Assembly (NCBI RefSeq): GCF_003693265.1
Contig: NZ_RDRE01000006.1
Location: 82,127-146,126, forward strand
Length of the DNA stretch: 64,000 nt
From: Corynebacterium gottingense
GTDB lineage: Bacteria > Actinomycetota > Actinomycetes > Mycobacteriales > Mycobacteriaceae
Direction of reading: 5' to 3'
Below the pieces are notes generated by a model. The model was not told the origin of the DNA. It did not search any database and was given only the letters and a program-made list of their open reading frames with translations. Each line of letters opens with the position of its first letter. The stretch's first letter is position 1. Below are positions 55,862 to 63,923 of the stretch, piece by piece. Position numbers and translations under genes: made by a program.

Positions 55862-56488
55862 GTGCCAAACGCTCGTGAACTCACCCGGATGCTCAACGAC
55901 GTCCAGCAGCTCGTCCCCGCCATCGTCGGCGCAATCGTTGCGATCGCAACAGCTATCGGTGTCCTCGTCCCAAGCCTGGAAGATGGCTCCAGCAGCAACG
56001 CACTTGGCGGCAACGCCGGTACGAGCAACAGCCGCCCGACCGACTCGAAGGGTGGGTTCTCGAAGCCGGAGACCACCGTGAGTAACTACCTGGTCGACCA
56101 AGAGAAGTTTAAGCCGTATTCGTTCCAATCGAATGTGTCCGTCACGGTGGGCGGCAAGGATTATGCAAAATCCCTCATCTCGACTGCGGGGAGACCATAC
56201 GAGAGTTCCCAGGTGTTTGTCGTGCCTGCAGGATATGAAAGCCTGAACTTCACTGCTGCATGGGCTGACACTGTTCCTAACTCCGGCGGTGTAGGAATCG
56301 TCACAGTCACCCTCGACGGGGGTGAACGTGGCAAGGTTTACATCAAGCAAGGTCAGAAAAAGTCACAGAAGATCGACGTCCGCGGCGGGGGACGAGTTAA
56401 AATCTCTGTCGACGCTGTAAACAATCTGGACGAGAAGAAGGATGCAGCGGCTAACGGCCTTGCATTGCTTTCCCCAGTGCTGAAGTAA
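55862..56488 (+). CDS. Membrane-anchored secreted protein of unknown function
   Basis: A 208-aa protein. One transmembrane helix (about residues 14-36), then a Ser/Gly/Asn-rich stretch, then a β-rich domain (VSVTVGGKDYAKSLI...VFVVPAGYESLNFTAAWAD...GIVTVTLDGGERGKVYI) that looks like an Ig-like or carbohydrate-binding fold; I cannot name it. The GTG at 55862 has GAAAGGAAG at good distance. A terminator follows. Confidence 0.72.
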   Translation: MPNARELTRMLNDVQQLVPAIVGAIVAIATAIGVLVPSLEDGSSSNALGGNAGTSNSRPTDSKGGFSKPETTVSNYLVDQEKFKPYSFQSNVSVTVGGKDYAKSLISTAGRPYESSQVFVVPAGYESLNFTAAWADTVPNSGGVGIVTVTLDGGERGKVYIKQGQKKSQKIDVRGGGRVKISVDAVNNLDEKKDAAANGLALLSPVLK

Positions 56489-56514
56489 TTCGGCTCGCTC
56501 GTCTGAGCTTCATG

Positions 56515-56549
56515 GAGCGGTCCTAGATTTCGATCTCGGACCGCTCTTT
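56515..56549 (+). terminator. Terminator after the membrane-anchored protein
   Basis: GAGCGGTCC pairs with GGACCGCTC around a 14-nt loop, followed by TTT. Confidence 0.75.
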
Positions 56550-56565
56550 CGTACGTCTAGCCCGG

Positions 56566-57475
56566 TTACTCCCAGTCGTCAGCGCCCACGCCCTCACCGA
56601 CCGGCCCATCGCCATCCGTACCTGCCTCCTGCTCCGCGATCATCGCTTCCTGCGCGGGCCACATTTGCGACGCGCACTGCTGCGTCCACCCCGACGTCCC
56701 GTCAGTGAAAAAACGTGGTTCCGGTTTCGTGGATGCTCGGGTCGCCGCACGAGGCAATCTGCTTGTCCATCACGTGGGGCGCCTCGTTGCCCGGTGCCTC
56801 CGTAAAGCCAATGACGGGTTCAGCGGGCTCAGCCTCCGCCGGCGGGAGGGTCTGCTCAGTCACCACAGTTGCGGAAGCCTCCGCTGCAGGCGCATCTGCC
56901 GACTCCGTAGCCTGCGTCGCCGCGGGGGCTGGGGTAGCACCGCCCTTTCCCACTTCCGCTAGGTCAAACTTCGCATCCGCGATTCCCAGCGCCACCGCAG
57001 CCTCCGGGACCGCATACGTTCCGTACACACGAACCTTCTCTCCAGCCGACGCGCCAGTCGACGCGCCAGTCGACCACGGCTCGTACCCCGATGGCTTCTC
57101 GCATGCATCCGCAGGCTTGCCCGTGTTCTTGAAGCTCTCCTTGTCCCACACCACCGGCGCGTCCAGTCGAACCTCCCCGGCTTCAGCACTGAGTACGCCA
57201 CGCACCTGCACGAGCGTCTCCCCCTCAGCCACGGCGGCGTCCCCGCCGGCCACACACTGCCCGCCAAGCAGGATCTCCTCGACTTCGATGCTGCCCTGAC
57301 ACTCCCCTCCGTCGCAGCCAACGGGCAGGGTATCCCCAACCGCGGCGAACTCAGGCACGGAGGTTGTCGACGTCACCGTCGTCGACTCCGCCTCCCCCGA
57401 TCCGGCCCCAGAACCCGAACATCCAGCAAGCGCCAGCACGCACGCGGCGCCGAGCGCTACCACCACACGATTCAC
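56566..57475 (-). pseudogene. Lipoprotein gene with a frameshift at a homopolymer
   Basis: From the ATG at 57475 the frame encodes a lipoprotein: signal and lipobox MNRVVVALGAACVLALAGCSG (Cys 19), an Ala/Thr/Glu-rich domain, then ...IASCGDPSIHETGTTFFH followed by a stop at 56702. A run of six A on the plus strand (56708-56713) sits there. Removing one base lets the frame run on as TTFFTDGTSGWTQQCASQMWPAQEA... to 56566, adding about 46 residues including a Cys that could pair with the upstream one. So it is broken, slipping, or a sequencing artefact. Confidence 0.75.
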
Positions 57476-58117
57476 TTTGACTCAAACCCCTTTGTACAGC
57501 GGGAAACAATGACACACTTCTCACACTAGTGAGCCACGACTCCATTACCCGTGTTCCTGCTCTTCCCCGGCCTGCCCTGCACCTGTGCGTTGAGGAAAGA
57601 GTCCCTCCGCAACGACTACCGCGATGCACACGATTTACAACACGGTAAAATACACGCACGCGCTCACGTCCAAGGCTTCCGGTTAAAACCGTTCTGCGAA
57701 GCTTCACAGTATCAAGGCTGGATTGGGTCCCCGCATCATCTTCAAAACGGTCCTCTGCGGCGTCCCTGCCCGTATTCGCCAAGGCGTTTGATAACGGTAC
57801 AACGCACTGGTTCCACTCCCGTGCAGCGCCCTCTTCAGCTTGTTCCCGAAGCTTCCTTCAGCGGTTTCGTCATGCGTATTCATACCGAATGCCCCCCTCA
57901 GCTGATCCACTCCCCGTTTGGTGTACCAATGAAAGGGACCGGTCTGTTTGTGAGTCGGTGCCACCGACAGCGAGTGCACCGACGTGGGCCATCCCCAGGT
58001 GCGTGAGCCAAAACTGTGCATACGCCCTATTCACGTGGCTGCGCTATCAACGTTTCGTTGTGGAATTGGCGGATGGGATAAGGTCATTAGTGCCCACCCG
58101 ACAGGAGAACACCCCGC
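57476..58117. other. Gene-poor interval of lower coding quality
   Basis: About 640 bases between the lipoprotein gene and the DUF3800 gene. Both strands have open frames of about 100-150 codons, but none has a convincing start, domain or composition. It may hold remnants of deleted genes. A CAGGAG site at its right end serves the DUF3800 gene. Confidence 0.5.
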
Positions 58118-58819
58118 ATGTATCAACTCTTCGTTGACGAGTCCTACCAGAAAGGTCACTATTACGTGGCGGGCGTCCTCGTTGACGAAAAGCAATGTGA
58201 GACCTTGGTGACGCGACTCGATGAGCTTGCTGACGGTCTGCGAGAACGCAATGGCTGGCTTGTCTCACCTGAGTTTCATGGCCATGCCTTGATGAATGGG
58301 TTAGACGACTGGAAGAGCCTCAATGGCAACTTTGGAGCGTGTGTGTCCATCTATCAAAAGGTGCTGCACGCAATACAGAACTCGGGTGCCCGGGTATACC
58401 TTGAAGGCGTTGATGTTAACCGGCTTAATGCGCGATACAAGTACCCGGATAGTCCTCACGAGGTGGCGCTCCGCCACACGCTTGAGCGCGTCAATGAGTA
58501 CTGCGCACGCAACGGGGAGATGTGCAAGGTCATTGCCGACATGGTGCCGCAGCAAGACGATTTTAACGAGGCAATCCAAGGATTTACCCGCGTCAGCACT
58601 CCGGGTTATCGCAGTCAAAAACTACTTTGCGTTGACGGCGACATCGAGTTTGTTGACTCTAGGGAAAGTAGGGGCGTGCAGGCAGCAGACATGTCTGTCT
58701 ATGTGCTGCGCCGCCACCGAGAAGAAACAACCGCGAGTAAGTCGGCACGCAGGGCGACCGCGCGACTCGTAAAGGCACTCGGTCCCGCTCTCGTCCACGA
58801 GCGGAAGTGGCTTCCTTAG
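58118..58819 (+). CDS. DUF3800 protein
   Basis: A 233-aa protein of the DUF3800 family: YQLFVDESYQKG at the start, with later conserved acids in FHGHALMNG and GDIEFVDSRESRGVQAADMSVYVLRR (an AAD metal-like block). The fold is RNase H-like, and members occur in mobile or defence settings. It is a lone accessory gene flanked by non-coding DNA. CAGGAG lies 9 nt before the ATG. Confidence 0.88.
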   Translation: MYQLFVDESYQKGHYYVAGVLVDEKQCETLVTRLDELADGLRERNGWLVSPEFHGHALMNGLDDWKSLNGNFGACVSIYQKVLHAIQNSGARVYLEGVDVNRLNARYKYPDSPHEVALRHTLERVNEYCARNGEMCKVIADMVPQQDDFNEAIQGFTRVSTPGYRSQKLLCVDGDIEFVDSRESRGVQAADMSVYVLRRHREETTASKSARRATARLVKALGPALVHERKWLP

Positions 58820-59055
58820 ACTAGAAAAAGCTCTGGAGCCTACGCGGCTCCAGGCGACAACGTTCCGGTATCCGGCTCGTCGTAGCCTTAATTTAACCTA
58901 TTTTGGCGCTCTTGGTCAAGATTTTACACAGTTGGACTTGCGCTCCCCTCGTACAAGAATGAAACCCTGGGCACGTCTATCGCCTCTCCCGAAGACAGCG
59001 GTGTGATCTCCGATTCTGCCCTTGTCAACCTCTCCTTGCACGGGGCATTTCCCAA
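58820..59055. other. Non-coding interval after DUF3800 gene
   Basis: No gene. It contains the hairpin at 58833-58853 and a short AT-rich stretch at about 58890-58925. Confidence 0.5.
58833..58853 (-). terminator. Terminator-like hairpin, leftward
   Basis: CTGGAGCC and GGCTCCAG form an 8-bp stem. On the minus strand it is followed by a T-rich tail (AGCTTTTTC), so it suits transcripts coming from the right. Confidence 0.6.
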
Positions 59056-59319
59056 TCACCGCTCCGGAAACAGCGCAATCCCCCACACGCCCACGGCAAC
59101 GGCAACTGCCACGAGCACCCACCACAGCGCCCCGTGCGGACGCGCGAACCACGCATCCGCAGCGAGCCACACCGCGCTCGGCACCGCCAGCGCCAGGCCC
59201 AGGAACGTGAGCGCTCGCCAATCGGGCAGCTCCCGGGCGCTGAGCAGCATCACCATGCCCAGCGCGAGCAGCCCTCCCGCCAACGCGCGCGGCCGTGGCC
59301 ATCCAAGCGGAATAATCAT
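59056..59319 (-). CDS. Small membrane protein, 87 aa
   Basis: Almost wholly hydrophobic, with three predicted helices (MIIPLGWPRPRALAGGLLALGMVMLL..., ALTFLGLALAVPSAVWLAAD, ALWWVLVAVAVAVGVWGIALF). No family recognised. It is divergent from the phytoene synthase-like gene by 57 bp. Confidence 0.6.
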   Translation of the reverse strand: MIIPLGWPRPRALAGGLLALGMVMLLSARELPDWRALTFLGLALAVPSAVWLAADAWFARPHGALWWVLVAVAVAVGVWGIALFPER

Positions 59320-59376
59320 GCGCCCGATGCTACCCACGCCCGCCACACGCGCACCGACAAACTACGCTTATGCACC

Positions 59377-60198
59377 ATGACCGGCCGCTACCTCGACACC
59401 TATGACGCCGCCTGCGACCGCGCAGCCGCGCAGGTCATGGCCCACTACTCCACCAGCTTCTCGCTGGCTACCAGGCTCCTGCCGCAGCCCATGCGCACGG
59501 ACATCCGCAACCTGTACGCGGTTGTGAGGATCGCGGACGAGATCGTCGACGGCACCACCGCCCAGGCCCACGAGTGCGCCGAGACCGCACTCGACGCCTA
59601 CGAGGCTGCCGTCCTCCACGCGCCCGCGCACCGCTTCCACGCCGATCCCGTCCTGCACGCCTTTGCCGCCACGGCCCGCGCGTGCCGCTTCCCCGATGCC
59701 GAGCTGCGCGCCTTCTTCGCCTCCATGCGCTCGGACTTGCCCGACCAGCCGGACCTTCCGCTCGACGACTACATCTACGGCTCCGCCGAGGTCATCGGCC
59801 TGCTCTGCCTGCGCGTCTTCTTCCGCGGCAACGAGGCCGCGCTCACCCCCGACCTCGCCGTCGGCGCACGCGCGCTCGGCTCCGCGTTCCAAAAAATCAA
59901 CTTCCTCCGCGACGTCGCCGAGGACTCGGCCCTCGGCCGCAGCTACGCCGAGCACTCGCTTATCGACGCCCCCACCCACCCCTTCATCCCCCAAATCCGC
60001 ACCGAACTCGCCCAGGCCAAGGAGCAGATCCCCAATCTACCGGCCCGGGTCCGCCCGGCGGTACGCGCAGCCACCGCCCTCTTCGAAGAACTCACCGACC
60101 GCATCGAGGCGACTCCTCCGGCCCAGCTGCGCACCACCCGCGTGCGCGTGCCCAATCACCGCAAGCTCGCGATCGCGGCCCGGGCGCTGCGTCAGTAA
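59377..60198 (+). CDS. Squalene/phytoene synthase family protein
   Basis: A 273-aa trans-isoprenyl diphosphate synthase of the CrtB type. The two Asp-rich motifs are VVRIADEIVD (near residue 55) and FLRDVAEDSALGRSY (near 180). It would condense two prenyl diphosphates head to head. No crtE, crtI or other carotenoid gene is near, so the product is unknown. TACGCT 8 nt before the ATG suggests a leaderless mRNA. An exact 13-bp repeat copy is in frame (HSLIDAPTHP). Confidence 0.87.
   Translation: MTGRYLDTYDAACDRAAAQVMAHYSTSFSLATRLLPQPMRTDIRNLYAVVRIADEIVDGTTAQAHECAETALDAYEAAVLHAPAHRFHADPVLHAFAATARACRFPDAELRAFFASMRSDLPDQPDLPLDDYIYGSAEVIGLLCLRVFFRGNEAALTPDLAVGARALGSAFQKINFLRDVAEDSALGRSYAEHSLIDAPTHPFIPQIRTELAQAKEQIPNLPARVRPAVRAATALFEELTDRIEATPPAQLRTTRVRVPNHRKLAIAARALRQ
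59958..59970 (+). repeat. 13-bp repeat, exact copy 12
   Basis: Sense copy in the phytoene synthase-like gene (Ser-Leu-Ile-Asp-Ala-Pro), followed by CCCACCCACC. Confidence 0.9.
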
Positions 60199-60201
60199 CA
60201 G

Positions 60202-60789
60202 CTACACCGCGCAGTTGAGCAGCTTGTCGGTGAACTCCTGGGGCGCGCCCTGCTCGCGCAGGCGGCCGGTGTTGTAGCACTTGAAACCGGTCTCCGTCTT
60301 GCCGTCGGGCTCGACCACGTGCCACTGCTCGCCGTCAGCGCGGAAGGCGACGATCCAGTCGGTCTGGTTCGCGCCCGCGACCGCCCACTTGCCGTCGCAG
60401 TAGTCCACGTTCGTACCGGTGTGGTTGGGCCACCCGGGGACGAGCTGATCAAACGCGCCCGGCTGGCAGGAGGCGGCCTTCGCGTGGCTACCATTGGCCG
60501 CGCCGGCGCCGAGCGCCGGGATGGCGATGCCGGCGGCGCCCGCCAGCGCGGCGAGCTCGCCAAGCCCCGGAACCTCCGGGATCTCCAAACCGGGGACGTC
60601 GATAAGCCCCTGCGAGACGGCGACGTAGCTGCCGGCACCGACGAGCGCCAGCACGCCCAGGCTGATGCCGGCGATGGCGCCGGGGCTCAGCGACGAAGAC
60701 TCCCGGGCCGGTTCGGCGGCGTAGGCGGGGCAAACGGCGGTGGCGGCGACGGCGGAGGCGACACCGAGGGAAAGCAGCGTGTTCTTCAT
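60202..60789 (-). CDS. Secreted protein of unknown function, 195 aa
   Basis: Signal peptide (MKNTLLSLGVASAVAATAVCPAYA), then a transmembrane-like helix (about 35-57, GAIAGISLGVLALVGAGSYVAV), a Leu/Pro/Glu-rich stretch and a cysteine-containing C-terminal domain (SCQPGAFDQLVPGWP...YCDGKWAVAGANQTDWIV...FKCYNTGRL). No family recognised. TAGAGT (60797-60802) lies 7 nt before the ATG (leaderless). A one-mismatch repeat copy (60595-60607) reads GLIDVPG. Confidence 0.72.
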   Translation of the reverse strand: MKNTLLSLGVASAVAATAVCPAYAAEPARESSSLSPGAIAGISLGVLALVGAGSYVAVSQGLIDVPGLEIPEVPGLGELAALAGAAGIAIPALGAGAANGSHAKAASCQPGAFDQLVPGWPNHTGTNVDYCDGKWAVAGANQTDWIVAFRADGEQWHVVEPDGKTETGFKCYNTGRLREQGAPQEFTDKLLNCAV

Positions 60790-60794
60790 GCCCA

Positions 60795-61721
60795 CTACTC
60801 TAACGGGTTTTCGGCCGCCTGCGCGACGGCCTGGGCGGTGGCGAGGTCCTGCCACGGCATGCCCACCGTCTTGAACACCACGCGGCGGTCCGGGTCGAGC
60901 GCGACCTCGCCGCGCACCACCTGGGCCATCGTGATGAGGTCCTCGCGGCGCACGGTGCCTTCCTCGGTGGCGAGCACCACGTCGCCGCCCTCGCGGTAGG
61001 CCACGGTCGGGTCCTCCACGATCACCTGGGCATCGGTGAAGACGTCTGCGGCCAGCTCGCGGGCGTCCGCGGTGTGGGCGCCGACGGCGAGGACGGTGGC
61101 GTCCTTGCGAAGCTCCGCGCCCGTGACGATGGGCTCAGGCGACGTGGTCGCCGTGATGACCAGCCCGGCGCGGGCGAGTGCGTCCTGCGCTGCCGCAGAG
61201 CCGGAGGCGGCCCAGGGGTAGGCCAGGTCTGCGGGCTCCGTGCGCGAGATGAAGGTGATGCGCGGCTCGCGCACCCCGTCCAGGACGCTTTCCAGGGTGG
61301 CGGCGTGGCCGAGGCCCTGCGCCCCATTGCCGAAGATGGCCACGTCCAACGGTTCGTTCGAGACCGTGAGGCGGTCCAGCACCCCAGCGATTGAGGCTGC
61401 GGGGGTGCGGAGGGTGGTGAGCGCGGTGGCGTCGATAAGCGTGTGCGGCGTGAGCGTCTCGGAGTCCATGAGCAGGTAGGACCCCTGCACGAGCGGGACG
61501 TCCACCGTGGAGCCCGCGGGCTGGATGCCCAGGATTTTCACCCCCACCGCGGTGCCGGCCGCCGACGGCATGAGATGCATCTCCCCGTGCGGGAGCGGCA
61601 CCTTGGTGCGGAGCGGGTCAGTGGCGGGGTCGAAACCCGCGGCGAGGGTCTGGCGCAGCTTCTCGACGGCCTCCGCCGGCGACACCGTGCGGAAGACGTC
61701 ATCGTGATCAATAAAACGCAT
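60795..61721 (-). CDS. Ornithine cyclodeaminase / mu-crystallin family protein
   Basis: A 308-aa NAD(P)-binding protein of the OCD/mu-crystallin family, with a Rossmann region around VAIFGNGAQGLGHAATL and an N-terminal KVPLPHGEMHLMPS stretch. Enzymes of this family include ornithine cyclodeaminase, alanine dehydrogenase and imine reductases; substrate not assignable. TAGGGT (61728-61733) lies 6 nt before the ATG. It has an exact in-frame repeat copy (HTLIDAT). Confidence 0.88.
   Translation of the reverse strand: MRFIDHDDVFRTVSPAEAVEKLRQTLAAGFDPATDPLRTKVPLPHGEMHLMPSAAGTAVGVKILGIQPAGSTVDVPLVQGSYLLMDSETLTPHTLIDATALTTLRTPAASIAGVLDRLTVSNEPLDVAIFGNGAQGLGHAATLESVLDGVREPRITFISRTEPADLAYPWAASGSAAAQDALARAGLVITATTSPEPIVTGAELRKDATVLAVGAHTADARELAADVFTDAQVIVEDPTVAYREGGDVVLATEEGTVRREDLITMAQVVRGEVALDPDRRVVFKTVGMPWQDLATAQAVAQAAENPLE
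61428..61440 (-). repeat. 13-bp repeat, exact copy 13
   Basis: Sense copy in the ornithine cyclodeaminase-like gene (Thr-Leu-Ile-Asp-Ala-Thr), followed by ACCGCGC. Confidence 0.9.
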
Positions 61722-61743
61722 GCGCCCACCCTACGTGGGGCAA

Positions 61744-62193
61744 CTAGACGCGGCCCTTGAGCGAGGCTGCGCCGTCGTCGAGGTGGCGCGAGTCGCCCTT
61801 GTCCTTGTCCTTGTCCTGCTTCGGCTGCGGCGAGGGCAGCACGCCCGGCAGCGGGTTGGGGATCATGCCCTCCTGCACCATGTAGTAGCCGGTCACCGCG
61901 ACCGCGCCCAGTCCGAACAACACGGAAAGGACAACCTCCGTAGTGGAGGACTTGCCCTCCTCGGAGGAGCCACCCTTGCCCGCGATCAGGTCATCCAGGC
62001 TGGAGCCCGCGGCCTTTTCGTAGTTGTTCTTCACCGAGCTCATGCTGTCCACGATCTCGGACGCGTCCTGGCGGACCACGGGCATGCCGCCCAGATTGAC
62101 GGTGTCCCCATTCGCGGCGTGAGCGGGAGCGGCGGTGAGCGAAGCGGTGGCCACCGTGAGCGCGGTAGCGGCGGCGATGATGCGTGAATTCAT
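61744..62193 (-). CDS. Small secreted protein, paralogue of 55147-55512
   Basis: A 149-aa exported protein: signal peptide (MNSRIIAAATALTVATASLTAAPAHA), the SSVKNNYEKAAGSSLDDLIAG block, a hydrophobic helix (about residues 86-105) ending GYYMVQEGMIPNPLPGVLPS, and a Lys/Asp-rich tail. The conserved parts equal those of the paralogue 6 kb to the left; this copy alone has the charged tail. Function unknown. Confidence 0.77.
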   Translation of the reverse strand: MNSRIIAAATALTVATASLTAAPAHAANGDTVNLGGMPVVRQDASEIVDSMSSVKNNYEKAAGSSLDDLIAGKGGSSEEGKSSTTEVVLSVLFGLGAVAVTGYYMVQEGMIPNPLPGVLPSPQPKQDKDKDKGDSRHLDDGAASLKGRV

Positions 62194-62317
62194 GGATCAA
62201 ACACTAACACTTGCGCGTGCTTCATGCGCGATTTACCCCCTCTGAACTGGCGATTTTGTTTTTCGCCAGATATGCGCCAAAATGATTAACCGTTGCACAG
62301 AGCAACAAAGAAAATAT

Positions 62318-62390
62318 TCCTCCATAGCTCAGTTGGCAGAGCATTCGACTGTTAATCGAAGGGTCACTGGTTCGAGCCCAGTTGGAGGAG
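62318..62390 (+). tRNA. tRNA-Asn (anticodon GTT)
   Basis: A 73-nt cloverleaf: acceptor TCCTCCA/TGGAGGA, D-arm AGCTCAGTTGG, anticodon stem TTCGA/TCGAA with loop CTGTTAA, and T-arm GGTTCGAGCCC. CCA is not encoded. It marks the left side of the gene-poor region that runs to the insertion sequence. Confidence 0.95.
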
Positions 62391-62403
62391 CAGTACTTGC
62401 AAG

Positions 62404-62436
62404 GCCCCGCACTCCCCACGGAGTGCGGGGCTTCGC
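62404..62436 (+). terminator. Terminator after tRNA-Asn
   Basis: GCCCCGCACTCC, a 4-nt loop, then GGAGTGCGGGGC: a 12-bp perfect stem, followed by a weak TTCGCGTTT tail. Confidence 0.8.
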
Positions 62437-62440
62437 GTTT

Positions 62441-62951
62441 GGACGAGCATGCCCTCCAGGCAACGCTCGTGAACCCACCCCTGGTCGATGGGTTCCCCAG
62501 AAGCCGTTTGACGCGAGCGAGCTCATCGTAAGTGCTTCGCTCCGGCATCGACAACCACCCGGCAGTGGCAAGCGAGTGCAAACGCTGCAGCGAAAGCGGT
62601 ACCTCCCCGATTTCCCTCTCTAGGCCTTCGCGCAGATTCGCCTCGCGTGCCCGCAGCTCCGCATCGTTCGCTCGCCTTAACTCCAACTTCACCGCGCTTA
62701 CCTTTCCACCGCCACGACGAGCCAGGACACCACTACTAGGCACGCTGCACATGCCCGAGAGAACTCAGATTCTAACTTCACAGTCGGTTCCGAGTTCGTG
62801 CGCTAAATAAATAGTGAGCAGCTTCTCCTGGTCAAAGATCAGTGCCTGTAGGGTCATTAGATAAGCGGTGACCTGGCGCGTTTCAACACACGGACGGAGA
62901 TAAATTTGAAGGTATCTACCTACTTACAGATTTCAATCTTCGGAGGTCCAA
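62441..62951. other. Degraded or non-coding DNA downstream of tRNA-Asn
   Basis: About 510 bases. On the minus strand, from a GTG at 62692 with GGAAAGG upstream, the peptide KLELRRANDAELRAREANLREGL... looks protein-like for about 75 codons, but the frame then runs on antisense through the terminator and the tRNA. I read it as a truncated gene end. The rest is AT-richer and without signals. Confidence 0.45.
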
Positions 62952-63158
62952 ATGAGCACACGGCGAGAAACCCGGAACATATCGAAGAACAACTCCGCTG
63001 TGCTTTCGCGCAATAGCGAATACACTCCTGCGCAAGGAAGCGCGATCCGACGCCGTCAGGAATCAATGGCTGCAGTAAGACGCAATCTTGAAGAGAGGGA
63101 AGCGAAACGCCCAAAGACCCGCTGGCAAATTTTCTGGCACGCGATTCGCAACGCATAA
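62952..63158 (+). CDS. Small basic protein, 68 aa
   Basis: MSTRRETRNISKNNSAVLSRNSEYTPAQGSAIRRRQESMAAVRRNLEEREAKRPKTRWQIFWHAIRNA: strongly basic, mostly helical, with a Trp-rich amphipathic end. No family recognised. CGGAGGT lies 6 nt before the ATG, an unusually strong ribosome binding site. It stands alone between non-coding stretches. Confidence 0.6.
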   Translation: MSTRRETRNISKNNSAVLSRNSEYTPAQGSAIRRRQESMAAVRRNLEEREAKRPKTRWQIFWHAIRNA

Positions 63159-63305
63159 CAGCCACGATGGTAGTCCCGCAGGGTGAATTGTGAAGCCGAG
63201 ACTTGCCACGAAAGCTGCCCACAAAGACTCCACCGCAGCCAGCCCCTTCTAGCAGTAACTCCAAAGGCACGAGGAGAACAGTCCAAATTGAAGCGGTAAG
63301 ACAAA

Positions 63306-63330
63306 TACCCACAACGCGATGTTGTGGGTA
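63306..63330 (-). terminator. Terminator-like hairpin at the end of the DUF2283-like gene
   Basis: TACCCACAAC, a 5-nt loop, then GTTGTGGGTA: a perfect 10-bp stem 42 bp beyond the stop of the leftward gene, with a T-rich tail (ATTTGTCTT) on the minus strand. Confidence 0.65.
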
Positions 63331-63371
63331 CTACTGGTCACTACCATAAATGAGACATCAACAGAAAGCGG

Positions 63372-63704
63372 TCAGCATGCCTCCAGCTCTCGTCCGTTCA
63401 CTGCCTCAGCGTGAACTTGCGACGCGTTGGTGAGCGAGCCACTAGTCGCGGTCATCCTCATCAAGTGCTTAAGTCCTAACTCCAAAAAGCCCCGCTCCTG
63501 CGTTTTCACATGAAAGCGCAGGGTAATGTCGTCTATGGAAGGAATCCGCTGAAGGGACAGAAGCTCCACGCCAACAACACAATCAAATCGATCGAAGTCT
63601 ACAATTACATCTGCGTTCAGCTCATCCGAGTGCGAAACAGGGCGATCAGTGAGCTCTATGTAGCCAGCTGACATTTCTGGCGAGCGCGTCACCTGAATTT
63701 GCAT
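63372..63704 (-). CDS. DUF2283-like protein
   Basis: A 110-aa protein whose middle (GYIELTDRPVSHSDELNADVIVDFDRFDCVVGVELLSL) has the DUF2283/YuzE pattern of short β-strands ending in DxD...VGVELL. These small proteins are often found in mobile regions. The C-terminal third (HVKTQERGFLELGLKHLMRMT) is longer than in plain DUF2283. I chose ATG at 63704, with AGGGG upstream. Confidence in the family is moderate. Confidence 0.65.
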   Translation of the reverse strand: MQIQVTRSPEMSAGYIELTDRPVSHSDELNADVIVDFDRFDCVVGVELLSLQRIPSIDDITLRFHVKTQERGFLELGLKHLMRMTATSGSLTNASQVHAEAVNGRELEAC

Positions 63705-63923
63705 TTCGGACACCCCTACTTTCTCTTAGTGAATACCGTTACAACTTCGACCGGACAAGAGTCGTTGATCGTAACTACGCAAACTACATTACCCAAGTCT
63801 GCTTCATAAACTGTTCTATTCGGTTCGTTTCCGGGCCTCGACAAATGATAATTCTCGAGAACATTGCGAATATTGAAGCGTCCTGGGTTTAGTTCCTACC
63901 TCTGCTAAGGAAGGATTGGCACT
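63705..63923. other. AT-rich gap before the insertion sequence
   Basis: No gene. The left end of the insertion sequence should lie in its last about 75 bases, but without the right end I cannot define the inverted repeat. Confidence 0.4.

Noticed and set aside
55676..56350. 224-codon minus-strand frame opposite the secreted protein at 55862
   Set aside because: The plus-strand gene has a good ribosome site, a membrane helix and a terminator; the other has none of these.
57551..58021. Possible genes of 105-151 codons on both strands in the gap before DUF3800
   Set aside because: The two frames overlap each other, lack ribosome sites and show no recognisable motif.
58118..58819. Prophage based on the DUF3800 gene
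   Set aside because: No integrase, capsid, terminase or lysis genes in the neighbourhood.
62282..62623. Plus-strand frame over tRNA-Asn
   Set aside because: It reads through the tRNA and terminator; coding there is implausible.
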